64,000 nucleotides of DNA from JACVRW01 sp963734365 (GTDB taxonomy: Bacteria; Actinomycetota; Thermoleophilia; Solirubrobacterales; Thermoleophilaceae), in the NCBI GenBank assembly GCA_963734365.1, contig CAVTGV010000002.1, positions 434,001 through 498,000 of the forward strand, written 5' to 3'. The notes beneath the pieces are model-generated. The model did no database searches. It had not been told where the DNA came from and worked only from the letters and a program-made list of their open reading frames with translations. This document shows, in pieces, positions 1 through 8,067 of the stretch (positions are counted from its first letter, which is position 1; the number at the start of each line of letters is the position of its first letter). A program made the position numbers and the translations under genes.

Positions 1-241
1 CGCTGAGCCGGCCGCCGAGTAGGAGGAAGCCGCCGAAGGTGAGCAGGTAGGCGTTCACCACCCACGCGAGGGAGGCCTCGGAGAAGCCGAGATCGGACTG
101 GATCGACGGAAGCGCGACGTTCACGATCGTCGAGTCGAGAACGATCAGCACGTCGCCGAGGCACAGCACGTAGAGCGCGAGCCAGCGCTTGTGGCCCTCG
201 AGAGTCGTGCCGGTTTCTGCAGCAGCCTGGGTGGTGGTCAT
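1..241 (-). CDS. MFS drug-efflux transporter, DHA2/EmrB-QacA type (N-terminal part only)
   Basis: Only the first 80 residues lie in the window; the gene runs off the left edge. The minus-strand reading from the ATG at 241 begins MTTTQAAAETG and then enters a first hydrophobic helix carrying LDSTIVNVALP. This is the antiporter motif typical of 14-helix drug:H+ antiporters of the DHA2 family. A second helix follows (SLAWVVNAYLLTFGGFLLLGGRLS region, about residues 57-80). The family exports drugs or other toxic compounds across the inner membrane. The gene points away from the M23 peptidase region, and no regulator is visible inside the window. The family call is firm from the motif; substrate unknown. 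Confidence 0.85.
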   Translation of the reverse strand, partial: MTTTQAAAETGTTLEGHKRWLALYVLCLGDVLIVLDSTIVNVALPSIQSDLGFSEASLAWVVNAYLLTFGGFLLLGGRLS

Positions 242-550
242 TCGTGCCTTATTCCCGTCTTGGGCGGGATTTGATGCACGCTACAAGTTCAAGCGGCCTT
301 CAAGTCAAGGCCCGCCGCTGCCCCGGCCGACCCATTACCGAATGCTTACGGTTGGCCGCTCCGGCCCTCAGGCGGGATCCGCTCAGCCAAGCTGCGCAGG
401 CAAGCAAAGCGGGAGGGGCTGAGATGTTGGCTCGAGAAGGACCTCGTCGGCGGGGCACAGGAGCAGTTCGACCAGCCCGTCACGCACCTGATGTCCGGAT
501 ACGGGCTGGAGAGCGCCGCGTCCTGATCGGGGACCTGCAGGTGCTCTGAC
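242..550. other. Intergenic stretch with possible gene remnant
   Basis: This stretch separates the MFS start from the end of the M23 gene. It must hold the MFS promoter, but no clear -10/-35 pair stands out. On the plus strand, positions 392-526 read as a plausible protein C-terminus (WLEKDLVGGAQEQFDQ, then THLMSGYGLESAAS and a stop). It has no convincing start and a disordered, Arg/Pro-rich upstream reading. It looks like the tail of a decayed gene; the family is not recognised. Confidence 0.25.
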
Positions 551-1333
551 TCAGCTCCAGCCGTCCCAGAGGCGCAGGCGCGGCTCGGGATCGAAGGGGC
601 CGTGGGGTCCGCGCAGCTCGAAGTGCAGGTGGCAGCCCACCGTGACCGCGTTGCCGGTGGCGCCCACCGCGCCGATCCGCTCTCCGGTGCGCACCCGCTC
701 GCCCTCGCTCACACGGGCGGGCGCGCGCAGATGGGCATACCAGTAGTCACGCCGCTCGCCGCGGCCGCGGATGATCACCTGGTTGCCGTAGAGCACCGGG
801 TCGTAGCGGCTGCGGACGACCCGGCCGGCGCGCGCCGCCACCACCGGCTTGCCGCAGGCAGCGTTGATGTCGAAGCCCTCGTGCGTCCGGCCGCCGTTGC
901 GGGTTGCGCCGAAGGTCCCGGCGGGGCCGCGAAACCAGTGACCGCCGCGCACCGGGTACACGTGGCCGCGCAGCACGAAGCTGCCCGCCGCACGTAGCCG
1001 GCCGCCCACCGGCCCGGCACGAACGCGGTAGCGGCCGTCCCGGGCGGGGCGGCCGGCAGAGGTGAGACCCGTCCAGCGCACCCGCTGGGAAACGCCCGGG
1101 GCCGCGGCGGCGATCTCCCAGCGGCGCACGGTGCGCCCCGCCCGCCGGATCACCACGCGCAGGTCGAGCGGCGCGGCCGCGCGAAAGACGAGGCGCAGCG
1201 TGACCGGACGACCGCCGAAGCGGGCCCGCTCGGGGCTGACCCGGGCCTCGGTGACTGCGAAGCCGGACACGGGCGGCACTGCGGGGGGTGGTGGGAGAGC
1301 CGGCGGTGCGATCACCGGCCCGGATGCTGCCAC
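551..1333 (-). CDS. M23-family metallopeptidase with Ig-like (FlgD-type) N-terminal domain
   Basis: A probable cell-wall endopeptidase. The C-terminal half has the LytM/M23 zinc site: an HxxxD motif (THEGFDI) and the closing HxH (GCHLHFEL), with the usual KPVVAARAGRV and GNAVTVG stretches between. In front is a beta-rich region (about residues 30-125, GFAVTEARVSPERARFGG through RYRVRAG) resembling FlgD/Ig-like modules that precede M23 domains in actinobacteria. The start is uncertain. GTG at 1333 leaves a Pro-rich N-terminus (IAPPALPPPPAVPP) but no signal peptide, although an extracellular role is expected. The P450 gene starts divergently 45 bp away, which limits how much further the gene can extend. 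The zinc motif is intact, so activity is likely; the specific bond cleaved cannot be told. Confidence 0.8.
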   Translation of the reverse strand: MAASGPVIAPPALPPPPAVPPVSGFAVTEARVSPERARFGGRPVTLRLVFRAAAPLDLRVVIRRAGRTVRRWEIAAAAPGVSQRVRWTGLTSAGRPARDGRYRVRAGPVGGRLRAAGSFVLRGHVYPVRGGHWFRGPAGTFGATRNGGRTHEGFDINAACGKPVVAARAGRVVRSRYDPVLYGNQVIIRGRGERRDYWYAHLRAPARVSEGERVRTGERIGAVGATGNAVTVGCHLHFELRGPHGPFDPEPRLRLWDGWS

Positions 1334-1378
1334 ACGCCCCGCGCCGCCCCGCGGGCGCCGATTAGCGACACTGGGCGC

Positions 1379-2563
1379 ATGGCCGCAGCGTCCCGGACTC
1401 AAGCCTTCCCCCTCGGCGCCGCCGCGACCCTGGCCGAGCTGGAGCTCGACCCGCATCCGCTGCTGGCCCGCCTTCGCGAGCGTGAGCCGGTGTCCTGGCT
1501 GCCCGCGCTCGGGGGCTGGCTCGTCACGCGGCGCGAGCTCGCACTCGAGGCGATGCGCGACCCGGAGCGATTCACCGTGGACGACCCCCGCTTCTCCACC
1601 GGCCGGGTGGTGGGCCCGAGCATGCTCACGCTCGACGGCTCGGAGCACGCTCGCCATCGCGATCCGTTCGCGAGGCCATTTCGCAAGGACGCCGTGCGGC
1701 AGCGCTTCACGGAGATCGTCGAGGCGGAGACGGACCGCCTGATCGACGCGATCGAGCCACACGGGCGCGCGGAGCTCCGCCGCAGCCTGGCCGGCCCCCT
1801 CGCGGCGGGCTCCATGGCGCATGCGCTCGGTCTCGAGGGCACCGATACCGAGCGCATGCTCGGCTGGTACGACCAGATCGTCGCCTCGGTGACGGGCGTG
1901 GCCGCGGGCGAAGAGGTCACGCCCGCCGGCCGCGAGGCGTACGCGGCGCTGAGCGCGAGCGTGCTGCCGATGCTCGAGCGTGATCCGGCCACGTCGCTGG
2001 TGGCCGCCGTGGCCGGCCAGAGGGACGGCCTCGGGCGCGACGAGATCGTGTCCAACGCCGCCGTGCTGCTGTTCGGCGGCATCGAGACGACTGAGGGGAT
2101 GATCGCCAACGCCGTCCTTCACCTGCTGGCCCACCCGGACCAGCTCGCGCTCGTGGAGGCCGACCGCGGCCTGTTGGGTGGGGCGATCGAGGAGTCGCTG
2201 CGACTCGAGCCCGCAGCAGCCGTGATCGACCGCTACGCCACCGCCGGCACCCGGCTCGGAGGCGCTCGGATCGCCGAGGGAGAGCTGGTGAGCCTCTCGA
2301 TCGCCGGGGCCAACCGGGATCCGGACACGTTTGCCGATCCGGATCGCTTCGACGTGCGACGTGAAAACGCCGGCCGCCAGATCGCCTTCGCGCACGGGCC
2401 GCACGTGTGCATCGGGATGCATCTCGCCCGTCTCGAGGCGCACACGGCGCTCGGGCGCCTGCTCGACCGCCTCCCGCGGCTGCGCCTCGACCCGGAGCGG
2501 CCGGCCGCGCCGCGCGGCCTCGTGTTCCGCAAGCCGCCGGCGCTCCACGTGATCTGGGGCTGA
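1379..2563 (+). CDS. Cytochrome P450
   Basis: A soluble bacterial P450 of 394 aa, normal for the class. The I-helix oxygen-activation motif is GGIETT near residues 232-237, the K-helix ExxR is E272-R275 (ESLR), and the heme loop FAHGPHVCIGMH places the axial cysteine at C344. All the hallmark residues are present, so it should be a working monooxygenase needing an external ferredoxin and reductase. Neither partner is encoded nearby. It is the first gene of a compact plus-strand operon: 7 bp to the lyase homologue, then IclR, the BHMT-like protein and an amidase. Context suggests oxidation or N/O-demethylation of the same substrate handled by those enzymes; that is inference. Confidence 0.93.
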   Translation: MAAASRTQAFPLGAAATLAELELDPHPLLARLREREPVSWLPALGGWLVTRRELALEAMRDPERFTVDDPRFSTGRVVGPSMLTLDGSEHARHRDPFARPFRKDAVRQRFTEIVEAETDRLIDAIEPHGRAELRRSLAGPLAAGSMAHALGLEGTDTERMLGWYDQIVASVTGVAAGEEVTPAGREAYAALSASVLPMLERDPATSLVAAVAGQRDGLGRDEIVSNAAVLLFGGIETTEGMIANAVLHLLAHPDQLALVEADRGLLGGAIEESLRLEPAAAVIDRYATAGTRLGGARIAEGELVSLSIAGANRDPDTFADPDRFDVRRENAGRQIAFAHGPHVCIGMHLARLEAHTALGRLLDRLPRLRLDPERPAAPRGLVFRKPPALHVIWG

Positions 2564-2570
2564 CGCGGAG

Positions 2571-4067
2571 ATGGCGGCAAGCGTGGTGCTCGACGGACGC
2601 GGTCTCACGCCGGCCGGCGTGGCCGCCGTGGTGCGCGACGGGCAGGCGGTGAGCCTCGCCGAGGATGCACGCGCCCGCAACGCTGCTGCGGCGGTGACCG
2701 TCGAGGAGCTCGTGGAGCTCGGCACGCCGATCTACGGGGTCACCACGGGGGTCGGCGGGCTGCGCGCCCGCGAGATTCCGCCGGACCAGCGCTCCGGACA
2801 GCAGCTGCGCCTGCTGCGCAGCCACTCCTGTGGCGCGGGCCCGCCGCTGCCGCCCGAGCTGGTGCGGGCCACCATGGTGGTGCGGGCCAACCAGCTCGGC
2901 GTGGGCGGCGCCGGAGTATCGGACGAGCTGCTGACCGCTCTCGTGGCTGCCGTGAACGCCGAGGTCGTGCCCTTCACCCGCGAGCTCGGCTCGCTGGGCA
3001 CCGCCGACCTTATGGTGCTCGCCGACGTGGCCCTGGCGCTTCTGGGCGAGGGCCGGGCCTGGCGCGGCCACGACGTCGTGGACGCCGGGCAGGCCCTGGC
3101 CGACGCCGGCCTCGCGATCCCGCGGCTGGGGCCGCGCGACGGGATCGCCTTCATGAGCAGCAACGCGATGAGCATCGGGCACTCCGCCCTGATCGCGGAG
3201 GATGCGCGGCGCCTGATCGGGGCCTCGCTCTCCGTGGCCTCGCTCTCCTTTGCCGCGGCGGGCGCCGACCCTGTGGCCGTCGACGCGCGCGTGCACGACG
3301 CGCGCGCGCACCCCGGCCAGGCCGAGGTGGCGGCGCGGATGCGCGCCCTTCTGGATCAGACGCCGGGGGGCGTGGGCGCGCAGCCTCCGCGCCACGTGGT
3401 CCACGACCCGTATCCCTTCCGGGCCCTCGCCCAGGTGGAGGGCGCGACCGTGACTGCGCTCAGCGCCCTCGAGTCCGTGCTCGCCGTGGAGCTCAACTCC
3501 GCCAGCGAGAACGCGCTGATCGATCCCGCGACGAGCTCGGCCCTCTCGGGCGCCAACTTCCACGGCGGATCGCTCGCACTGGCGCTCGACCAGTTTCGGG
3601 CAGCGCTCGCGCAGTCGGTGTCGCTCGTGGCGTCGCGCGTCAGTGCCCTCCTCGATCGGGGCCTGATGGGCCTGCCGGCAGCCCTCGCCGAACGGCCCGG
3701 AGCGGACTCGGGCGCGATGATGCTCGAGTACACCGCGCACGCGGCCGCGGCCGACGCGCGGCTGCGGGCGACGCCCGTGACGGCGCAGACGGTGACGGTG
3801 GGCGGTGGCGTGGAGTCGCACGCGTCGTTCGCGCCCTTTGGGGCGCGCGCGGCGCAGGGCGCACTCGATTCGGCGGCCGTGGCGGTGGCCACTGAGCTCG
3901 TGGTGGCCGTCCGGGCGCTGCGAATGCGCGGTGTGGAGCCCGCAGCGGCGGACGCGGGGGGCCTGTTCGCGCTCGCGGCGGAGCGCCTCGACGCGGACAC
4001 GAGCGATCGCCCGCTCAGCGACGACGTGGAGGCCGCGCGCGAACTGCTGTTGCCACATGGTGCATAA
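2571..4067 (+). CDS. Aromatic amino acid lyase (HAL/PAL) family protein lacking the MIO triad
   Basis: The 498-aa protein has the HAL/PAL fold signature: the catalytic-loop tyrosine in PIYGVTTGVGG (Y55), a LRSHSCGAGP stretch (H85), an ELNSASENALI stretch, GANFHGGSLALALDQF and a GGVESHASF motif matching the QEDH region. The segment that should form the MIO electrophile (canonical GSVGASGDLAPLAH) reads GSLGTADLMVLAD at residues 140-152. It is one residue short and has no serine in the triad (Ala-Ser-Gly becomes Thr-Ala). A standard MIO-dependent ammonia elimination is therefore unlikely. It may act on substrates with a better leaving group such as trimethylamine, as reported for ergothionase-type lyases, or have another role. 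It sits between the P450 and an IclR regulator and beside a BHMT-like methyltransferase, which fits a quaternary-amine substrate. Confidence 0.85.
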   Translation: MAASVVLDGRGLTPAGVAAVVRDGQAVSLAEDARARNAAAAVTVEELVELGTPIYGVTTGVGGLRAREIPPDQRSGQQLRLLRSHSCGAGPPLPPELVRATMVVRANQLGVGGAGVSDELLTALVAAVNAEVVPFTRELGSLGTADLMVLADVALALLGEGRAWRGHDVVDAGQALADAGLAIPRLGPRDGIAFMSSNAMSIGHSALIAEDARRLIGASLSVASLSFAAAGADPVAVDARVHDARAHPGQAEVAARMRALLDQTPGGVGAQPPRHVVHDPYPFRALAQVEGATVTALSALESVLAVELNSASENALIDPATSSALSGANFHGGSLALALDQFRAALAQSVSLVASRVSALLDRGLMGLPAALAERPGADSGAMMLEYTAHAAAADARLRATPVTAQTVTVGGGVESHASFAPFGARAAQGALDSAAVAVATELVVAVRALRMRGVEPAAADAGGLFALAAERLDADTSDRPLSDDVEAARELLLPHGA

Positions 4068-4076
4068 TCAGCAACC

Positions 4077-4847
4077 GTGGTTGCAGCAGATGGAACCCTG
4101 GGCCGGGCGCTCGACGTCCTGCTCGCGCTCGGCGATGAGTCCGCCACCGCAAACGGCGGCCTCGGCGTGGTGGGCGTGGCCACTCTGCTCGGCCGCGAGA
4201 AGAGCCAGGTCTCACGCACGCTCAAGACGCTGGCCGAGCGAGGCCTCGTCGACCGCGACCCGGAGACCCTCGAGTACCGCCTGGGCGCGCGCATCTACGC
4301 GCTCGCCGTGCAGGCCGGCCGCAGTCGCCTGCTGGCCGTTGCACCGCCGGCGCTGCGGGAGCTCGTAACCGACCTCGGTGAGACCGCCCACCTGTCGGTG
4401 CTGCAGGGCCCCGACGTACTGACGCTTCTCTCCGAATCGTCGCCCCGGGTGGTGCGCGCCGGCGACTGGAGCGGCCGCACGGTGCCCGCGCACTGCACGT
4501 CCTCGGGGCGCGCACTGCTGTGGGACGAGGACATGGACGGCCTGACGGCCAGCTTCGGCGCGGCGCGCTCAGGCCCGCAGCTGGAGGAGCTGCATCAGCA
4601 CATCCTCGCCGCGCGACCGAACGGCTACGCCGCGGTGAGGGAGGCGTTCGAGCCCGGCCTGGTGGGCGCGGCGGCACCGGTGCGCGACTTTCGCGGCCGC
4701 GTGGTGGCCGCGCTCAACGTGTCGGGACCCAGCTTCCGGCTCGGGGAGAGGCTGGAGGAGACGGGCGAGCGCGTGAGGCGCTCGGCCGAGGAGCTGTCCG
4801 GCAAGCTCGGATGGCTTGAGTCAAGCGGAGGAGGACCAGATGTCTGA
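4077..4847 (+). CDS. IclR-family transcriptional regulator
   Basis: 256 aa from a GTG start 9 bp after the lyase gene. The N-terminal winged helix (about residues 1-75) has a typical recognition segment, LLGREKSQVSRTLKTLAERG, followed by YRLGARIYALA. The C-terminal effector domain shows VPAHCTSSGRALL, which corresponds to the IclR HCTALGKALLA signature, and a final AALNVSGP. IclR proteins usually control an adjacent catabolic operon and bind a pathway metabolite in the C-terminal GAF-like domain. This one is embedded in the operon it probably governs. Its last 8 bp overlap the BHMT-like gene. Confidence 0.9.
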   Translation: MVAADGTLGRALDVLLALGDESATANGGLGVVGVATLLGREKSQVSRTLKTLAERGLVDRDPETLEYRLGARIYALAVQAGRSRLLAVAPPALRELVTDLGETAHLSVLQGPDVLTLLSESSPRVVRAGDWSGRTVPAHCTSSGRALLWDEDMDGLTASFGAARSGPQLEELHQHILAARPNGYAAVREAFEPGLVGAAAPVRDFRGRVVAALNVSGPSFRLGERLEETGERVRRSAEELSGKLGWLESSGGGPDV

Positions 4848-5868
4848 GTTGATGGACCGGCTTGCCGAAGGCCCCGTGATCTGCGCCGAGGGCTACCTGT
4901 TCGAGCTGGAGCGGCGTGGCTACCTGCAGGCGGGCGGCTTCGTGCCGGAGGTGGTGCTCGACCATCCCGAGAAGGTGGCGGAGCTCCACCGCGAGTTCGT
5001 GCATGCCGGCTCCGACGTGGTGGAGGCGTTCACCTACTACGCCCATCGCGAGAAGCTGCGGCTGATCGGCAAGGAGGACCTGCTGGAGGAGATCAACCGC
5101 CAGGCGCTCGGCGTCGCGAAGCAGGTCGCCGCCGAGACCGGCGCGCTCGTGGCCGGCAACGTGTGCAACACCAACGTCTACACCGGTACGGAGTCGGACG
5201 ACCGCGTGCGGGCCATGTTCGAGGAGCAGGTGGGCTGGGCGGTGGAGGCCGGCGTCGACTTCGTGATCGCCGAGACGATCTCCTGGCTCGGGGAGGCGCT
5301 CGTGGCCACCGAGGTCATCCGCGAGGCCGGCCTGCCGGCCGTGGTGACGCTGACCGCTCACGGCGACCCCGACATGCGCGACGGGGTGACCCCGGCCGAC
5401 GCTTGCCGGCGCCTCGAGGAGGCCGGCGCCGACGTGGTGGGTCTCAACTGCAGCCGCGGGCCGGACACGCTGCTGCCGCTGCTGGCGCAGGTGCGCGATG
5501 CGGTGTCGATACCCGTGGCCGGGCTGCCGGTGCCCTACCGGACGACGGAGGATCAGCCGAGCTTCCAGTCGCTAGAGGACCCGGATGCGAGCGAGCTCCC
5601 GGCGGGCCGGCCGTTCCCGACGGCTCTCGACCCGTTCACGTGCAACCGCTACGAGATCGCCGAGTTCACGCGGGCGGCGGCCGAGCTGGGCGTGAGCTAC
5701 CTCGGTGTCTGTTGCGGCGCGGCGCCGCACCACATCCGCGCCATGGCCGAGGCCCTGGGCCGGACTCCGCCGGCGAGCCGCTACAGCGCCGACATGTCCA
5801 AGCACGCCTATCTCGGCGACGACCCGAGCCTGAAGACCGAGTATCAGGACTACGCGGAGCGCTTGTAA
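4840..5868 (+). CDS. Betaine-homocysteine methyltransferase-like (homocysteine S-methyltransferase family)
   Basis: 342 aa, zinc-dependent methyltransferase TIM barrel. The zinc ligands are the C204 in GLNCSRGP and the C291-C292 pair in GVCCGAAP. The N-terminal part (AEGYLFELERRGYLQAG, then LHREFVHAGSDVVEAFTYYA) resembles betaine-using BHMTs more than SAM- or folate-using enzymes. It should therefore move a methyl group from a quaternary ammonium or sulfonium compound to homocysteine, giving methionine. The start is ATG 4840, preceded by a strong GGAGGAGGA ribosome site; an upstream in-frame start at 4816 lacks one. It overlaps the IclR gene by 8 bp and is followed after 22 bp by the nitrilase homologue. 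Its presence beside MIO-less lyases hints at a trimethylated amino acid substrate. Confidence 0.85.
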   Translation: MSELMDRLAEGPVICAEGYLFELERRGYLQAGGFVPEVVLDHPEKVAELHREFVHAGSDVVEAFTYYAHREKLRLIGKEDLLEEINRQALGVAKQVAAETGALVAGNVCNTNVYTGTESDDRVRAMFEEQVGWAVEAGVDFVIAETISWLGEALVATEVIREAGLPAVVTLTAHGDPDMRDGVTPADACRRLEEAGADVVGLNCSRGPDTLLPLLAQVRDAVSIPVAGLPVPYRTTEDQPSFQSLEDPDASELPAGRPFPTALDPFTCNRYEIAEFTRAAAELGVSYLGVCCGAAPHHIRAMAEALGRTPPASRYSADMSKHAYLGDDPSLKTEYQDYAERL

Positions 5869-5890
5869 CGGGCAGTAGGCTCGTCCGGCT

Positions 5891-6742
5891 GTGATCGGCT
5901 CGCGAGATCGGACCGTGCGGGTTGCCCTGGCGCAGCTCGACTGCGAGCTCGGAGACGTGCCCGAGAACACGCGCCGCGCCCAGGGCCTGATCGCCCAGGC
6001 GCGGGCCGAGCGGGCCGATCTGGTGGTCCTGCCCGAGCTGACGCTCACCGGGTACTCGCTCGGGCGCGTGCCCGACGACGTGTCGCTGGCGAGCGACGAC
6101 GACGAACTGGTGGACCTCGCGGGCGCGGCCGACGGCCTCGGCTGCGTGATCGGCTTCGCGGAGGCGGGCCGCGTGCACACCTACAACAGCGCCGCCTATC
6201 TGGAGCGCGGGGCGATCCAGCACGTCCACCGCAAGCTCTATCTCCCCAACTACGACATCTGGGAGGAGCGCAAGCACTTCACCCCCGGTACCGCCATGCG
6301 CTCGTTCGACACCCAGATCGGGCGGGTGGCGATGCTGATCTGTGCCGACGCCTGGCAGCCCGCAGTGGCGGTGCTGGCCGTCCAGGACGGAGCTCGTGTG
6401 CTGATCGTGCCCTCCTGCAGCACGCGGCAGCGTCCCGAGATCGCGGCCGAATGGCACGACGTCAACCGCTTCTACGCCCGGATGCTCGAGACCTTCGTGG
6501 TGTTCGTCAACCGGGTGGGGGAGGAGGGCGACCTGCGCTTCTGGGGTGGGTCGCACGTGTACGACCCCTACGGCGAGCTCGTGGCCGAGGCGCCCGAGGA
6601 CGAGCCCGGCCTGGTGATCGCCGAGCTCGACCTGTCCAAGGTGCGCCGCCGGCGCAGGGAGATGCCGCTCGTCAAGGAGGCCCGGCTGGGGCTGCTGAGC
6701 CGCGAGCTGGACCGGTTGATGGCCGAGGGCGGGGACCTCTAG
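5891..6742 (+). CDS. Carbon-nitrogen hydrolase (nitrilase superfamily amidase)
   Basis: 283 aa from a GTG start. The catalytic Glu-Lys-Cys triad of the superfamily is intact: E49 in LPELTLTGYS, K115 in HRKLYLPNY and C151 in MLICADAW. The length and the GxCADAW-type cysteine context fit amidase/N-carbamoylase branches rather than true nitrilases. It is the last gene of the plus-strand P450 operon and ends 7 bp before the convergent M20 gene. A role in hydrolysing an amide or carbamoyl product of the pathway is likely; the exact substrate cannot be read from sequence. Confidence 0.88.
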   Translation: MIGSRDRTVRVALAQLDCELGDVPENTRRAQGLIAQARAERADLVVLPELTLTGYSLGRVPDDVSLASDDDELVDLAGAADGLGCVIGFAEAGRVHTYNSAAYLERGAIQHVHRKLYLPNYDIWEERKHFTPGTAMRSFDTQIGRVAMLICADAWQPAVAVLAVQDGARVLIVPSCSTRQRPEIAAEWHDVNRFYARMLETFVVFVNRVGEEGDLRFWGGSHVYDPYGELVAEAPEDEPGLVIAELDLSKVRRRRREMPLVKEARLGLLSRELDRLMAEGGDL

Positions 6743-6749
6743 CGGCGCG

Positions 6750-8067
6750 TCAGGCCGCCTCCGACAGGCCGCAGAAGCGTATGGCCGCCACCGCGAGTAC
6801 CTGTGCGGCGCGGACGAGGTCGTCGAGGGGCACGAACTCGTCGACCGCGTGTGCGGCGGCGATCGCGCCGGGCCCGAGGCCGATCGTGGGCGTTCCCGCG
6901 CGGCTGAAGGTAGCCGCGTCGAACCAGGTGGTTCGCGAGGCGATCGTGGCCGGGAGTCCCACGGCGGACATCGCGTCGAGCGTGGTGGCCGAGATCGGCT
7001 CCTCGGGTCCGTGGAAGGCCGGCGGCACGTCGCCGTGCCATTTGAAGGCCGGTGGGTGCTCGCGCAGCCACGGGTCGGCCTGCGCCGCGGCCAGCACCCG
7101 TTCCTGAAGCTCGTTCGCCACCTCGCTGCCGAACCCGTGCTCGTCGGACTGTTCGGGCAGGTACTGCACGTGGAGACGCAGCGAAGCGCTGGCGGGGTAG
7201 GAGACCATCCACTGGCCGGCCGACAGCGCCGTGGGCACGATCGTCCCGGTGCGCAGGTAGGCGTGCTGGGTGTCGGGACGCTCGCGCCATTCCTCGCGCA
7301 GGGCCTGCAGGGCGGCCAGCACAGGCTGCATGCGCTCGATCGCGTTGACCGGCCCGCCCGCCGTCCAGTGCTCGTGCGGGAAGCCCGCGTGGCCGGCGCG
7401 GCCCTCCACCACGATCTCCGGCATCAGCGAGCCGAGCGTGCCCAGCCAGGCGGTGAGGTCGGTGGGCTCCGGAACGATCCCTCCGTCGGCCGCCACGCCG
7501 GCGAGCCACCGAGGCGAGCGACCCGGCGCCCGTGGACTCCTCATCGGTGACGGTGTTGACGATCAACTCGCCGGCCAGCGGCACCTCCAGGGTGCGAAGC
7601 ACCTCGGTGGCGAACACCATCGCCGCCACTCCGCCCTTCATGTCGCAGGCGCCCCGCCCGTAGAGCCGCCCATCGCGCACTCGCGCCGTGAACGGGTCGC
7701 CGCTCCAGCGCTCCCGGGGCTCGGGCCCGATCACGTCGATGTGGCCGTTGAAGAGCAGGCTGCGCCCCTCGCCGGCAGCGGAGGCGCGCGCCACCAGCTG
7801 CGGGCGGCCGCGGAAGTGGTAGCCGGCCGGGAGCGCATAGCCGGGAGCCGGGAGCCCGGCCACGTCCGGCTCCCACAGCTCGACCTCCAGCCCGGCGCCG
7901 CGCAGCCGCTCGGCGAGATACGCCTGCAGCGCCTGCTCTTCGTGCGGCTCGAGGTCGTCGTCCGGCGCGCGCGTGTCGAAGCCCACGAGCGTGGCGAGCA
8001 GGTCAACGAGCTCCGAGCGCCCGCGCTCGATCTCCCCGGTCACGTGGCGCTCGAGCGCGCTGATCAC
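6750..8067 (-). pseudogene. M20-family peptidase/deacylase (ArgE/DapE/dipeptidase type), interrupted by one frameshift
   Basis: Read from GTG 8067, which overlaps the preceding stop as GTGA. The N-terminal part has the M20 metal motifs LLFNGHIDVI, YGRGACDMKGG and TDEESTGAGS. At about 7500 the frame changes, and the dimerisation and C-terminal part (EIVVEGRAGHAGFPHEH, then SRTTWFDAATFSRAGTPTIGLGPG) continues in another frame to the stop at 6750. Removing one C from GCCGGC at about 7497-7502 would restore a single normal-length (about 438 aa) protein across the expected VARGVAADGGIVPEP junction. It is therefore either a sequencing indel or a fresh pseudogene. The family removes acyl or aminoacyl groups from amino acids and includes carnosinase-like dipeptidases. 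It is the last gene of the long ABC-transporter operon. Confidence 0.82.

Noticed and set aside
244..549. Plus-strand open frame of about 100 codons before the M23 gene
   Set aside because: Its composition is Arg/Gly/Pro-rich with no ribosome site, and a different frame in the same stretch looks more protein-like at its end. Recorded only as a possible remnant.
1917..4058. Long antisense open frame (over 700 codons) across the P450 and lyase genes
   Set aside because: A shadow caused by high GC. The translation is rich in Arg, His and Gly with no domain, whereas the plus strand holds two clear enzymes.
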